A model generated the notes under the pieces. That model did no database searches. It was not told the origin of the DNA and saw only the letters and a list, made by a program, of their open reading frames with translations. Shown one piece after another: positions 32,923-41,971 of a stretch of DNA of 47,945 bases; position 1 is the stretch's first letter, and every line of letters starts with the position of its first letter. The DNA comes from Gammaproteobacteria bacterium (lineage in GTDB: Bacteria > Pseudomonadota > Gammaproteobacteria > HK1): NCBI GenBank assembly GCA_022824305.1, contig JAJEAD010000070.1, forward strand, positions 1 to 47,945. Direction: 5' to 3'. Both the position numbers and the translations under genes were made by a program.

Positions 32923-34155
32923 TCAGGCTCTCGCCCCGAGCGCCTCAGCCGGCGCGGCACGGCGTCCCGGAAGCATCATGGCTCCCAGGGCGGCGGCGAG
33001 CGTGGCTCCGGTGAACAGAACGTAAAGCAGGTCGAAGTTCCCGGTCGCATCATAGGTGCGTCCCGCGAGGCTGACCGTCAGTCCGCCGATGCCGAGCGCG
33101 AGCACGAACTTCGCCCCGTAGGCGAGCGAGCGCCAGCGAAACGGAGTGTAGTGGGCGACCAGCATGTTCTCCGCCGCGGCAAAGCCGGCGTTGAAGGCCA
33201 TCGCGAGCGCCGCGACCGCCAGGAGGAGCATGCCGGCGGTGGAGGTCAGCACGAATATCGGAACCACCATCGCGAGCCAGCAGGAAACGTATATGGCGCG
33301 GGCGGAGTAGCGGTCCGCGAGCCAGCCCCCGATCACGCTGCACGCCGAGGCGATGGCGATGACCCCGCCCACGTAGAGGCCGATCTCGGTGTAGCTGCCC
33401 GCGATCAACGGCTCGAGCCCCGTCTCGAAGAGCTTGGGCATGGTGTGCGTGAGGCCGGTGTAGATGAATCCGTTGCAGGCCATGGTGAGGGTGAGCACGA
33501 TGAACACGCGCCGCATCGCGCCCCGGGCCGGTTTCGCCGGGGGGGAGTGCTCGGAGCGCACGTCGCGCACCGTGCCGCGGCGCCACGCCAGCCACAGCGT
33601 CGCGCCGGTGAGGAGGGAGATGATCCCGGGGACCACGAACGCGGCCCGCCAGGAGAAGTAGTCGATCATCACCCCGACGAAGATCGGCGCCGCCGCGCTG
33701 CCGACGCCGCCGAAGACGCTGTTGAGGCCGAGCGTGATGCCGCGCTTGCGTGCGCAGGCCACCAGCCAGGCGATGCCCACGGGGTGATAGATGGAGGCGA
33801 AGAGCCCGAGCAGGCTCAAGCCCAGAAAGAGGGTGCCGGTGCCGGGGGCGAGGCCGGTGACGAGGCTGCCCGCCCCGAGGCCGAGGAAGAAGATCACCAT
33901 CATGCCGACCTGGCTCCAGCGATCGCCCAGCCAGCCCGCGGGCAGCGCGCCCACCCCGAAGAGCACCAGCCCGAGGCTCGCCAGCTCCAGCAGTTCGCCG
34001 TAGCCAAGCCCGAACACCGAGGGCAGGTAGAGCACCGCGCTCGCGTAGAGGATGGTGAACATGTGCGTGTAGACGTGACCGAGGTTGGAGAACGCGATCG
34101 CGAGCGCGGCCTCGCGCGGGGCGGGGGCATCGCGGGCTGATCCGGTTGCGTTCAC
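32923..34155 (-). CDS. MFS transporter
   Basis: A 410-aa, 12-helix MFS protein: GHVYTHMFTILYASAVLYLP in helix 1, PAGWLGDRWSQVGMM after helix 2, and GGWLADRYSARAI in the second half. It starts with GTG 34155 preceded by CGGAGG. The substrate is unknown. It is divergently transcribed from the ureohydrolase gene, with which it shares a 190-bp promoter region, and precedes the NIPSNAP gene. Confidence 0.87.
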   Translation of the reverse strand: MNATGSARDAPAPREAALAIAFSNLGHVYTHMFTILYASAVLYLPSVFGLGYGELLELASLGLVLFGVGALPAGWLGDRWSQVGMMVIFFLGLGAGSLVTGLAPGTGTLFLGLSLLGLFASIYHPVGIAWLVACARKRGITLGLNSVFGGVGSAAAPIFVGVMIDYFSWRAAFVVPGIISLLTGATLWLAWRRGTVRDVRSEHSPPAKPARGAMRRVFIVLTLTMACNGFIYTGLTHTMPKLFETGLEPLIAGSYTEIGLYVGGVIAIASACSVIGGWLADRYSARAIYVSCWLAMVVPIFVLTSTAGMLLLAVAALAMAFNAGFAAAENMLVAHYTPFRWRSLAYGAKFVLALGIGGLTVSLAGRTYDATGNFDLLYVLFTGATLAAALGAMMLPGRRAAPAEALGARA

Positions 34156-34348
34156 TCGGCCTCCGGGTGGTGGATGTCGGTCGCGGCGCGTCCCGGGAAG
34201 CGGGACCGGCCGGCGACGGGTCCGGGGCTTGCGTCGGGTCGGCAGCCTAAAGCGGTCGCGCACCGATTGCACGCTTACAATTCCGCCCCCGAAATTCCCC
34301 TTCGCTCCGGCGCGCGGTGGCCGGACTTCTCAACCGGAGGTATGAACG

Positions 34349-35341
34349 ATGAACGAGCTGTCCCCCGACGACGCGATGATGCTCGAAGGTCTGTACTGGT
34401 GGGGAGTGCCTTCGCTGTTCCGCTGCAAGATCGATCCGGACCCGCGCAACTGCGACATCGCGCTCGCGGGAGTGCCCCACAGCACCGGCAACGGAACCAC
34501 CGAGCGGGATCAACACCTGGGTCCCCGCGCGGTGCGTGACGTCTCGGCGATGGCTCGCCGCGTGCACATGAAGTTCGGCATCGACCCCTGGAAGGCCTGC
34601 CGGATTCACGATGTCGGCGACGTGCCCTTTCCCGAGGCGAACGACAACGAACGCTGCATCGACCGCATCGTGGACTTCTACCGGGACATCGACGATGCGC
34701 GGGCTCGTCCGGTCTCGATCGGGGGCGATCACTCCGTGACCGGGGGCATCATGCAGGCGATATCCGGTTCCCGCTCGAAGCTCACCGGCGGGCGCAAGGC
34801 GGCCTTTCTGCACTTCGACGCCCACACCGACGCCTACGAGCAGATCCCGCACTTCCTCGGGGCGAAGCGTTCCGCCGCGCACTGGGCCGCCTACCTGGTG
34901 CGCGACGGCTTCATCGACGCGACGCAAAGCGTGCAGATCGGGATGCGCGGCAACCCCCGCACCCTGAGCTGGTGGCAGCCGAGCGTCGAGCTCGGCTACG
35001 AGCTCATCCCCATGCAGCGCTACCGCGAGATCGGACCGGAGCGGACGATGGAGATTATCGTGGAGCGCCTGGGCGACGCGCCGGTGTACATCACCTTCGA
35101 TCTGGACTGCCTCGACCCCACCGTCGCGCCCGCGGTGGCGAATATCGAGGCGGGGGTGGGCGGCTTCGGCATCGACGAGGTCATGCGCCTCCTGCAGTGC
35201 GTGCGCGGCAAGAACATCATCGGCGGCGACGTGGTGTGCTTGATGCCCACCAAGGACAGCCCGAACAAGATCACCGCGCACGTCGCTTCCGTGCTCATGT
35301 TCGAGATCCTGAGCCTCGTCGCCGACTCCCTGGCGGGGTGA
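34349..35341 (+). CDS. Ureohydrolase (agmatinase/arginase family)
   Basis: A 330-aa ureohydrolase with the metal-binding motifs GGDHS, HFDAHTD and TFDLDCLDPTVAP. It hydrolyses a guanidino substrate to urea and an amine; agmatine, guanidinobutyrate, guanidinoacetate or guanidine are all possible. The N-terminus GVPHSTGNGTTERDQHLGPRAVR is agmatinase-like. GGAGG lies 8 nt before the ATG. With allantoicase and allA it adds to the urea-producing steps in the region. Confidence 0.9.
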   Translation: MNELSPDDAMMLEGLYWWGVPSLFRCKIDPDPRNCDIALAGVPHSTGNGTTERDQHLGPRAVRDVSAMARRVHMKFGIDPWKACRIHDVGDVPFPEANDNERCIDRIVDFYRDIDDARARPVSIGGDHSVTGGIMQAISGSRSKLTGGRKAAFLHFDAHTDAYEQIPHFLGAKRSAAHWAAYLVRDGFIDATQSVQIGMRGNPRTLSWWQPSVELGYELIPMQRYREIGPERTMEIIVERLGDAPVYITFDLDCLDPTVAPAVANIEAGVGGFGIDEVMRLLQCVRGKNIIGGDVVCLMPTKDSPNKITAHVASVLMFEILSLVADSLAG

Positions 35342-35463
35342 GCCTGTCGTCCCGCGGGCTCGGGTAGACAAAGCCGCTTCGGCCCGTCGATGATCGGCGC
35401 TACCGCATCAATCGGAATTCCCGCGCGACCCGTGCTACGCAGGTCGCGCGCGCCGGGGAGCAG

Positions 35464-36648
35464 ATGAGCGACGCACCGAAGATCACCTGCGAGGGCGTGT
35501 GGAAGATTTTCGGCAACCACCCCGAGCGGATGATGCGCGAGCTCGATCCCGCGCTCTCGCGCCAGGAGGTCCAGGAGCGGACCGGCCACGTGATCGCGGT
35601 CAGGAACATCTCCTTCCAGGTGCAGCAGGGCGAGACCTTCGTGGTCATGGGCCTCTCGGGCAGCGGCAAGTCCACGCTGGTTCGCTGCATCTCGCGCCTG
35701 GTGGAGCCCACCGCCGGACATCTCCTCATCGACGGCGACGACGTCGTCGCGATGAACTCGGGCCAGCTCATCGAGCTGCGCCGCCACAAGATGAGCATGG
35801 TGTTCCAGCACTTCGGACTCTTCCCGCACCGCCGGGTCATCGACAACGTGGCCTACGGGCTCGAGGTGCAGGGCCTGTCCAAGGCGCAGCGCCTCAGGAA
35901 GGCGGGCGAGGTGCTGGAGCTGGTGGGCCTCGACGGATGGGAGCGCAACTACCCCCGCGAGCTCTCCGGCGGCATGCAGCAGCGGGTCGGTCTCGCCCGG
36001 GCCCTTGCGGTGGACCCCGAGATCATGCTCTTCGACGAGCCCTTCAGCGCGCTGGACCCGCTGATACGCCGGGAGATGCAGGACGAGCTGCTCAAGCTCC
36101 AGTCCGTGGTGCACAAGACCATGATCTTCATCACCCACGACTTCCTCGAGGCGATCAAGATGGGCGACCACATCGCGATCATGAAGGACGGGGAGTTCGT
36201 GCAGGTGGGCACTCCGGAAGACGTGGTCGCGAGTCCCGTGGACGACTACGTGCGCGACTTCACCGAAGACGTGCCGCGCTACAAGGTGCTGACCGCGGGG
36301 CGCGTGATGCACGAGGCGGCGTTGACGGTCTCCGCCACCGACGCGGTGTCGGCGGCGCTCGCCCGGCTGCGCGAAGGGGGGTACGCCTCGGCCTTCGTGG
36401 TGGGCGCCGGCGGGGAGTATCTCGGCACGCTGGATGTCGAAGACGCGCGGGCTGCGGATTCCGGAGCCCGGGCTCGGAGCGCGGCCCGGCCGCGGCCCGG
36501 CGTCGGGCCGGGAACGCTGCTCGACGCCCTGATTCCCCTCACCGCCGCCACCGACCGGCCGGTACCCGTGGTCGACGAGGAGAACCGGCTGCTCGGCGAG
36601 GTGGACCGCAGCGCGGTCATGCACGCCCTGGAGGGCCGGAGCGCCTGA
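35464..36648 (+). CDS. proV: ProV-type glycine betaine/proline betaine ABC ATPase
   Basis: A 394-aa ATPase with Walker A (GLSGSGKST, 63-71), signature LSGG (167-170), Walker B (IMLFDEP) and H-loop His225. The N-terminal FGNHPERMM, the mid-domain and a C-terminal CBS-like pair (about 270-394) match the ProV/OpuAA type for quaternary ammonium compounds. No permease or binding protein is present in the window, so it would need distant partners or be an orphan. It is followed by a Rieske oxygenase. Confidence 0.85.
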   Translation: MSDAPKITCEGVWKIFGNHPERMMRELDPALSRQEVQERTGHVIAVRNISFQVQQGETFVVMGLSGSGKSTLVRCISRLVEPTAGHLLIDGDDVVAMNSGQLIELRRHKMSMVFQHFGLFPHRRVIDNVAYGLEVQGLSKAQRLRKAGEVLELVGLDGWERNYPRELSGGMQQRVGLARALAVDPEIMLFDEPFSALDPLIRREMQDELLKLQSVVHKTMIFITHDFLEAIKMGDHIAIMKDGEFVQVGTPEDVVASPVDDYVRDFTEDVPRYKVLTAGRVMHEAALTVSATDAVSAALARLREGGYASAFVVGAGGEYLGTLDVEDARAADSGARARSAARPRPGVGPGTLLDALIPLTAATDRPVPVVDEENRLLGEVDRSAVMHALEGRSA

Positions 36649-36687
36649 GGCCCGGCCGGCAGTAAACGACGAACGGAGGTTGCATCG

Positions 36688-37824
36688 ATGGCTCTAGACC
36701 TGTTGCGTGACGATTTCGAGCACGCTCTGCACACGGATCCCGCTCGCGCGCACACCCTGCCCGCGAGCTTCTACCTCGACCCGGAAGTGTTCGAGCGCGA
36801 GAAGGAGGCGATCTTCTATCGCCACTGGCACTACATCGGCCACCTGTCGCAGCTCGAGCGGGCAGGCGACTACGTGACCACGCGGATTGCCGACGAGCCG
36901 GTCTTCGTCATGCGCAGCGAGGACGGGACCTTGCGCGGCTTCTACAACGTGTGCCGGCACCGCGCCCACGAGCTGCTCAAGGGCAGCGGGCGCGTGGACA
37001 GCATCGTGTGCCCCTACCACGCCTGGACCTATCGAAGCGACGGCAGCCTGCGCCACGCACGCTTCGCGGACCGGATGCCGGGCTTCGACCACGACGCGTT
37101 CTGCCTGCCGCAGATCCGCGTGGAGTCCTTCTGCGGATTCGTGTTCGTCAACCTGGACCAGGACGCGGAGTCCCTGTCGGAGGTGACGGGCGGAGTGGAG
37201 AAGGCGCTGCGCGAGGACGCGCCCTTCATCGACGAGCTGCGTCCGACGGAGAGCTGGTCCTTCAGCACGAGCGCGGCCATGGCGGCGAACTGGAAGGTGG
37301 TGGTCGACAACTTCCTCGAGTGCTACCACTGCCAGAAGGCGCACCCCGACTTCTGCGATCTCTTCGACATGGAGGCCTACGAGACCGAGATCGGGCGCTG
37401 GTGGTCGGTGCAGCGCGGGCCGAAGGTGAGAGGAGAGAACAGCGCGTACCCGGTGGCGGGCGAAGAGCAGGTGCAGCGCGGGATGTTCTGGTTCGTCTGG
37501 CCCACGACCACCATCAACATGCTGCCCGGGGTCGCGAACCTCACGGTGATGAGCATTCTGCCTCATGGCCTGGACCAGGCCTCCTTCTCCGGGCATCGCT
37601 ACGCGCTCCCGGGCGCGGAAGCGGACCGCGACCGGATGCGCTACATGAACGATGTGCTGGTGGTCGAGGACCAGGACCTCTGCGAGTCGGTGCAGCGGGG
37701 CCTGCGCTCGCGTTCCTACAACCAGGGCCGCTTCATCTACAGCCCCGACGGGCGCGGGGTCTCCGAGCATGCGGTGCACCACTTCCATCGCCTGGTGCAC
37801 GAAGCCCTGGAGAAGGGGGCGTAG
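36688..37824 (+). CDS. Rieske oxygenase, quaternary-amine type
   Basis: A 378-aa alpha-subunit. Rieske ligands are Cys89, His91, Cys108 and His111 (CRHRAHE, CPYHAW). The catalytic iron region reads DNFLECYHCQKAHP (Glu211, His214, His219), as in glycine betaine, stachydrine and carnitine monooxygenases. A separate reductase is needed and is not visible. The neighbouring ProV-type ATPase supports a quaternary-amine substrate (inference). GGAGG precedes the ATG. Confidence 0.88.
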   Translation: MALDLLRDDFEHALHTDPARAHTLPASFYLDPEVFEREKEAIFYRHWHYIGHLSQLERAGDYVTTRIADEPVFVMRSEDGTLRGFYNVCRHRAHELLKGSGRVDSIVCPYHAWTYRSDGSLRHARFADRMPGFDHDAFCLPQIRVESFCGFVFVNLDQDAESLSEVTGGVEKALREDAPFIDELRPTESWSFSTSAAMAANWKVVVDNFLECYHCQKAHPDFCDLFDMEAYETEIGRWWSVQRGPKVRGENSAYPVAGEEQVQRGMFWFVWPTTTINMLPGVANLTVMSILPHGLDQASFSGHRYALPGAEADRDRMRYMNDVLVVEDQDLCESVQRGLRSRSYNQGRFIYSPDGRGVSEHAVHHFHRLVHEALEKGA

Positions 37825-37891
37825 CGCGCGCCGATCGCCCGATGCATGTGCCCGCACGCAACGCGCGCTTTTCGGATCGGAGAGGCCCCGC

Positions 37892-39100
37892 ATGAGCGAT
37901 GACGAGAAGGCGCGCCGCGCGCGCGCCGAAATGCCGGTGACCGGCCGCAAGGTCTACCTCAACACGGGCACCGCGGGGCCCCTCGCCCGCGTCACCCTGG
38001 AAGCCCTGGAGGCGGGCGGGCGCTTCGAGTACGAGACGGGGCGCGGCACCTTCAGCAGCTTTCCCGTGCTGCTGGCGGACATCGAGCGCCTGCGCGCGGG
38101 CTTCGCCGCGCTGATGGGGGCAAGCGAAGAAGAGGTGGCGCTCACCCATCACACCACGGACGGGGTCAACATCGTCGCCCACGGCCTCGCCTGGCAGGCG
38201 GGCGACGAGATAGTGACCACCAGCGCGGAGCACGAGGGCGGCCTGCTGCCGCTCTACGTGCAGAAGCGGCGCCACGGCGCGGTGATCAAGGTGGTCGATG
38301 TCGGTCACCGGGATTCCCCCGACGAGATCGCGGTGAACATCGGCCGCGCCATCGGCCCGCGCACGCGGCTGATCGCGGTCTCGCACGTCAACTGGAACAC
38401 CGGGCTGCGCATGCCCGTCGAGTCGATCGCCGCCATCGCCCGGGAGCGGGGCGTGCTCACACTGGTCGACGGAGCGCAGTCGGCGGGCGCGATCCCCATG
38501 GACCCCGCGTCGAGCGGCGTCGACTTCTACGCGGTGCCGGCGCAGAAGTGGCTGTGCGGGCCGGAAGGAATTGGCGCGCTGTGGGTACGGGCCGAGCGGC
38601 TCTCGCTGCTCGAGCCCACCTTCATCGGCTTCTTCAGTCTCGTCGATACCTCGAGCTACGACCTGAGCGGCAACTTCATGCCCGCGTCGGGGGCGCGGCG
38701 CTTCGAGGTGGGCACGGTGTACCGGCCCGCGGTGAAGGCGATGTGCGCGAACCTCGAGTGGCTGTCGGAGGAGCTGGGGTGGCCATGGATCCACGCCCGT
38801 ATCGCCGCGCTCGCCGAGCGGGCGCGGGGCGCGCTGGTGGCGATTCCGGAAGTCGAGATGGTGACCCCGGCCGGCGCCGGATCCGGACTCGTCACTTTCG
38901 CGCTGCGCGGCTATGACCCTGCGCGCGTGGTCGCCGAGCTCGAGAAGTCGGACATCGTGGTGCGGAACCTTCACGACCCCGAGGCGCTTCGCATCTCCAC
39001 CGGCTTCTTCAACGACGCCGAGGACATCGCGCGGCTGGTCGAGGGCCTGCGGGCGATCACCGCCAAGGACCCCGAGGCGCTCGCACCGCCGCTGTTCTGA
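37892..39100 (+). CDS. Class V aminotransferase (cysteine desulfurase-like fold)
   Basis: A 402-aa PLP protein: NTGTAGP, HHTTDGVNIVAHGLAW, LTLVDGAQSAGAIP and the PLP lysine in VPAQKWLCGPEG. It belongs to the class V family (isopenicillin N epimerase/CsdA-like), but whether it is desulfurase, transaminase or lyase cannot be told. The start ATG 37892 follows GGAGAGG; it lies 68 bp after the Rieske gene. Confidence 0.85.
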   Translation: MSDDEKARRARAEMPVTGRKVYLNTGTAGPLARVTLEALEAGGRFEYETGRGTFSSFPVLLADIERLRAGFAALMGASEEEVALTHHTTDGVNIVAHGLAWQAGDEIVTTSAEHEGGLLPLYVQKRRHGAVIKVVDVGHRDSPDEIAVNIGRAIGPRTRLIAVSHVNWNTGLRMPVESIAAIARERGVLTLVDGAQSAGAIPMDPASSGVDFYAVPAQKWLCGPEGIGALWVRAERLSLLEPTFIGFFSLVDTSSYDLSGNFMPASGARRFEVGTVYRPAVKAMCANLEWLSEELGWPWIHARIAALAERARGALVAIPEVEMVTPAGAGSGLVTFALRGYDPARVVAELEKSDIVVRNLHDPEALRISTGFFNDAEDIARLVEGLRAITAKDPEALAPPLF

Positions 39101-39328
39101 GCGGGTGCCGGCCTCAGCGACGCCGGACCCGGGCGCGACCCTCGCGGCGCGCCCAATGCCTCTCCTCGTCGGAGACGAAGCGCCTGTTCCGGCGACCACA
39201 GGCTCCGTATCCGGGGGCTCGAGGACTTCCACTTCTGTGGTCTCGGATGCCCGTCGGCGCTATCCTGCGCTTGCCGATTTCGTAGCGCCGGGTCCGCCCC
39301 GGCTCCATTGACCGAAGGATCGAACAAC

Positions 39329-40018
39329 ATGACCAGCAAGTACCATCTCATCAGCTCCGTGACTTGACCCTGGGTCCAGCGCGCCGTGATTGTCTTGCGT
39401 GCGAAGACCGTGGAGTTCCAAGTCACCTACATCGACCTCAGCGACAAGCCGGACTGGTTCCTGGAGATCTCCCCGCACGGGAAGGTGCCGGTGCTCGTCG
39501 TCGACGGCACGCCGCTCTTCGAGTCGAACGCGATCGCCGAGTTCCTCGAGGAGACGGTCGACCCGCCCCTTCATCCCCGGGACCCCGTGCAGCGCGCCCG
39601 CAACCGGGCGTGGACCGACTTCGTCCCGACCTTCTCCGACGACGTCTACGACCTATTCTGGTGCGAGAACGAGGCGGAGCTGCCGGAGCGCCTCGCGGCG
39701 GCGCGGGAACGCATCGCCAAGCTGGAGGCGGCCATCGCCGAGGAGCGGGGCAACGACGGCCCCTACTTCAACGGCGATGGGATCTCGCTCGTGGACGCGG
39801 CCTACGCGCCCTTCCTCCATCGCCTCGCGATCGTGGAGGAGAAGGCGAAGACCGGGGTGCTGGACGGGTTCCCGCTCGTCTCGGCCTGGACCGACGCGCT
39901 CGTCAGCGACACTTGCGTCACGGAGTCCGTGCACGAGAGCTTCCGGGACCGCTTCGTCGGAAACCTCGTGTCCCGCGGCTGCTACGCGGGCGCAATCTTC
40001 GCGGAAGCGGCGGAGTAG
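39329..40018 (+). CDS. Glutathione S-transferase with in-frame UGA at the catalytic Cys (candidate selenoprotein)
   Basis: From ATG 39329 (GAAGGA Shine-Dalgarno 9 nt upstream) the frame reads MTSKYHLISSVT, then TGA at 39365-39367 (codon 13), then PWVQRAVIVLRAK and on without a break for a total of 229 residues. Related GSTs have LISxxxCPYVQRA here, so UGA occupies the redox/catalytic Cys position. The rest is intact: cis-Pro in GKVPVLVVDG, glutathione-binding ESNAIAEFLEE and a full helical C-terminal domain. A hairpin directly downstream meets the bacterial SECIS rules. Alternatives are a nonsense mutation or sequencing error. Starting at GTG 39386 would remove the first strand and catalytic residue, so it is unlikely. 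GST-like selenoproteins are known from marine metagenomes. Confidence 0.75.
39379..39402 (+). promoter_or_regulatory. Bacterial SECIS-like hairpin after the UGA codon
   Basis: GCGCGC (39379-39384) pairs with GCGTGC (39397-39402), with one G-U pair, around the 12-nt loop cgtgattgtctt. The loop begins 17 nt after the UGA and has G as its second base. These fit the general bacterial SECIS rules (loop 16-37 nt after UGA, loop of 3-14 nt, G among the first two). A six-pair GC stem can arise by chance in this DNA. Confidence 0.5.
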
Positions 40019-40182
40019 CCGGTCGCATTCGAAGCGCGCGGTCCGGGTGGGCCGCGCGCATTTCGGCCGGACCGCACACGTTTGCCGCCGCTTCCCCGCA
40101 CCGGAGCGGCCCTGCTCTACCTCGGCCGGGCCGGGGCCGATAGGATCGCCCGTTTTCGGTGCTCTTGCCGTTCGCCGTCGCC

Positions 40183-41763
40183 ATGAATTCACTCGACGCG
40201 GAGATCGCCCGCCGGCGCACCTTCGCGATCATCTCCCATCCCGACGCGGGCAAGACCACGCTGACCGAGAAGCTGCTGCTCTTCGGCGGCGCGATCGCGC
40301 TCGCGGGCACCGTCAAGGCGCGCAAGTCCGCGCGCGCGGTGACCGCGGACTGGCTCGAGCTCGAGAAGGAGCGGGGCATCTCGGTGACCTCCTCGGTGAT
40401 GCAGTTCCCCTACCGGGACAGCGTGGTGAACCTGCTCGACACCCCGGGTCACGCGGACTTTTCCGAGGACACCTACCGGACGCTGAGCGCGGTGGATTCG
40501 GTGCTCATGGTGATCGACGGTGCGCGGGGGGTGGAGGAGCGCACGCGCAAGCTGATGGAGGTGTGCCGTCTCCGCGACACCCCGATCATGACCTTCATAA
40601 ACAAGCTCGATCGGGAGAGCCGCGACCCGCTCTCCCTCACGGACGAGATCGAGGAGGTGCTCGGTATCCGCTGCGCGCCGGTCACCTGGCCGATCGGCAG
40701 CGGCCGGCGCTTTCGCGGGGTGTACCACCTCCCGGAAGACCGCGTTCGCCTCTTCGGGCCGGGCAGCAAGTCGACGCTCCGGGATGACGAGACGCTGCAG
40801 GGCATCGACAGTCCCGAGCTCGACCGCCGCCTCGACTCGGCCGCCGCGGAGCTGCGCGACGAGGTCGAGCTCGTGCGCGGCGCGAGCCACGAGTTCGACC
40901 GCGACGCCTACCTCGGCAGCGCGCTGACGCCGGTCTTCTTCGGCTCCGCGCTGCACAGCTTCGGCGTGCGCGAGCTGCTCGACTGCTTCGTCGAGAACGC
41001 GCCCCCGCCCGTCCCGCGGCCCGCGGTGGAGCGCGAGGTCGAGCCGGCCGAAGCCCGATTCACCGGCTTCGTGTTCAAGATCCAGGCCAACATGGACCCC
41101 CAGCACCGGGACCGCATCGCCTTCCTGCGCGCGACTTCCGGGCGGTACCGGCACGGTATGAAGCTCCACCAGGTGCGCACCGGCAAGGACCTGCAGATCT
41201 CCAACGCGATGACCTTCATGGCGCGGGAACGCGCCCGCGCCGACGACGCCGTCGCCGGCGACATCATCGGCCTCCACAATCACGGCACCATCCGGATCGG
41301 CGACACCTTCACCCAGGGCGAGCGCCTGCGCTTCACCGGCATTCCGAGCTTCGCCCCGGAGCTCTTCCGCCGCGTGGTGCTGCGCGACCCCCTGCGCATG
41401 AAGGCGCTCCAGAAGGGGCTCGACCAGCTCGGCGAGGAAGGCGCCACCCAGGTCTTCCGCCCGCTGGTGGGAAACGACGTCATCCTCGGTGCGGTGGGCG
41501 CACTGCAGTTCGAGGTCGTGGCCTACCGGCTCCGGCACGAGTACGGCGTGGAGAGCAGCTACGACCCGGTCGAGGTCGCCGCCGCCCGGTGGGTGACCAG
41601 CGCCACTCCCGCCGAGCTGGACCGTTTCCGGGCTCGCAACGACGCCCGCCTCGCGCTCGACGGCGCGGGGCAGCTCACCTTTCTCGCCCCCTCCCGGGTC
41701 GCGCTCCGCCTCGCCCGGGAGCGCTGGCCGGAGATCGAGTTCCACACCACGCGCGAGCTGTAG
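40183..41763 (+). CDS. prfC: Peptide chain release factor 3
   Basis: A 526-aa translational GTPase. G1 is [10 protein letters not shown]3 DTPGHADF and G4 NKLDR; the later domains include [20 protein letters not shown], typical of RF3. It recycles RF1/RF2 from ribosomes. ATG 40183 gives [20 protein letters not shown] as in other RF3 proteins; the longer ATG at 40159 has no Shine-Dalgarno support. It is a housekeeping gene in the middle of accessory metabolism. Confidence 0.95.
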   Translation: MNSLDAEIARRRTFAIISHPDAGKTTLTEKLLLFGGAIALAGTVKARKSARAVTADWLELEKERGISVTSSVMQFPYRDSVVNLLDTPGHADFSEDTYRTLSAVDSVLMVIDGARGVEERTRKLMEVCRLRDTPIMTFINKLDRESRDPLSLTDEIEEVLGIRCAPVTWPIGSGRRFRGVYHLPEDRVRLFGPGSKSTLRDDETLQGIDSPELDRRLDSAAAELRDEVELVRGASHEFDRDAYLGSALTPVFFGSALHSFGVRELLDCFVENAPPPVPRPAVEREVEPAEARFTGFVFKIQANMDPQHRDRIAFLRATSGRYRHGMKLHQVRTGKDLQISNAMTFMARERARADDAVAGDIIGLHNHGTIRIGDTFTQGERLRFTGIPSFAPELFRRVVLRDPLRMKALQKGLDQLGEEGATQVFRPLVGNDVILGAVGALQFEVVAYRLRHEYGVESSYDPVEVAAARWVTSATPAELDRFRARNDARLALDGAGQLTFLAPSRVALRLARERWPEIEFHTTREL

Positions 41764-41971
41764 GCGCCGGGTCCCGTCCTTCCCGGGACTCGTATCTCTC
41801 CCGTCACTCGCGCGGAAGCGCATTCGTGTTCGGATGAGGCGGGAGGCAGGGAAGCCGAACACCGGTGCTTGCCCCGCTGGTCCCTGTCCACTCGCTTGAC
41901 CGATCACGGATGCGCGAAAGCGGGAATCCACGAAATACAATCCGCCACTGGCACTTCCGCACGAGGCGTCC

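Noticed and set aside
35020..36624. 534-codon minus-strand open frame opposite the ProV gene
   Set aside because: No motif or Shine-Dalgarno; the plus-strand frame has Walker A/B and signature motifs.
39386..40018. GST starting at GTG 39386, without the UGA
   Set aside because: It would lack the first beta strand and the catalytic position, and no Shine-Dalgarno precedes it.
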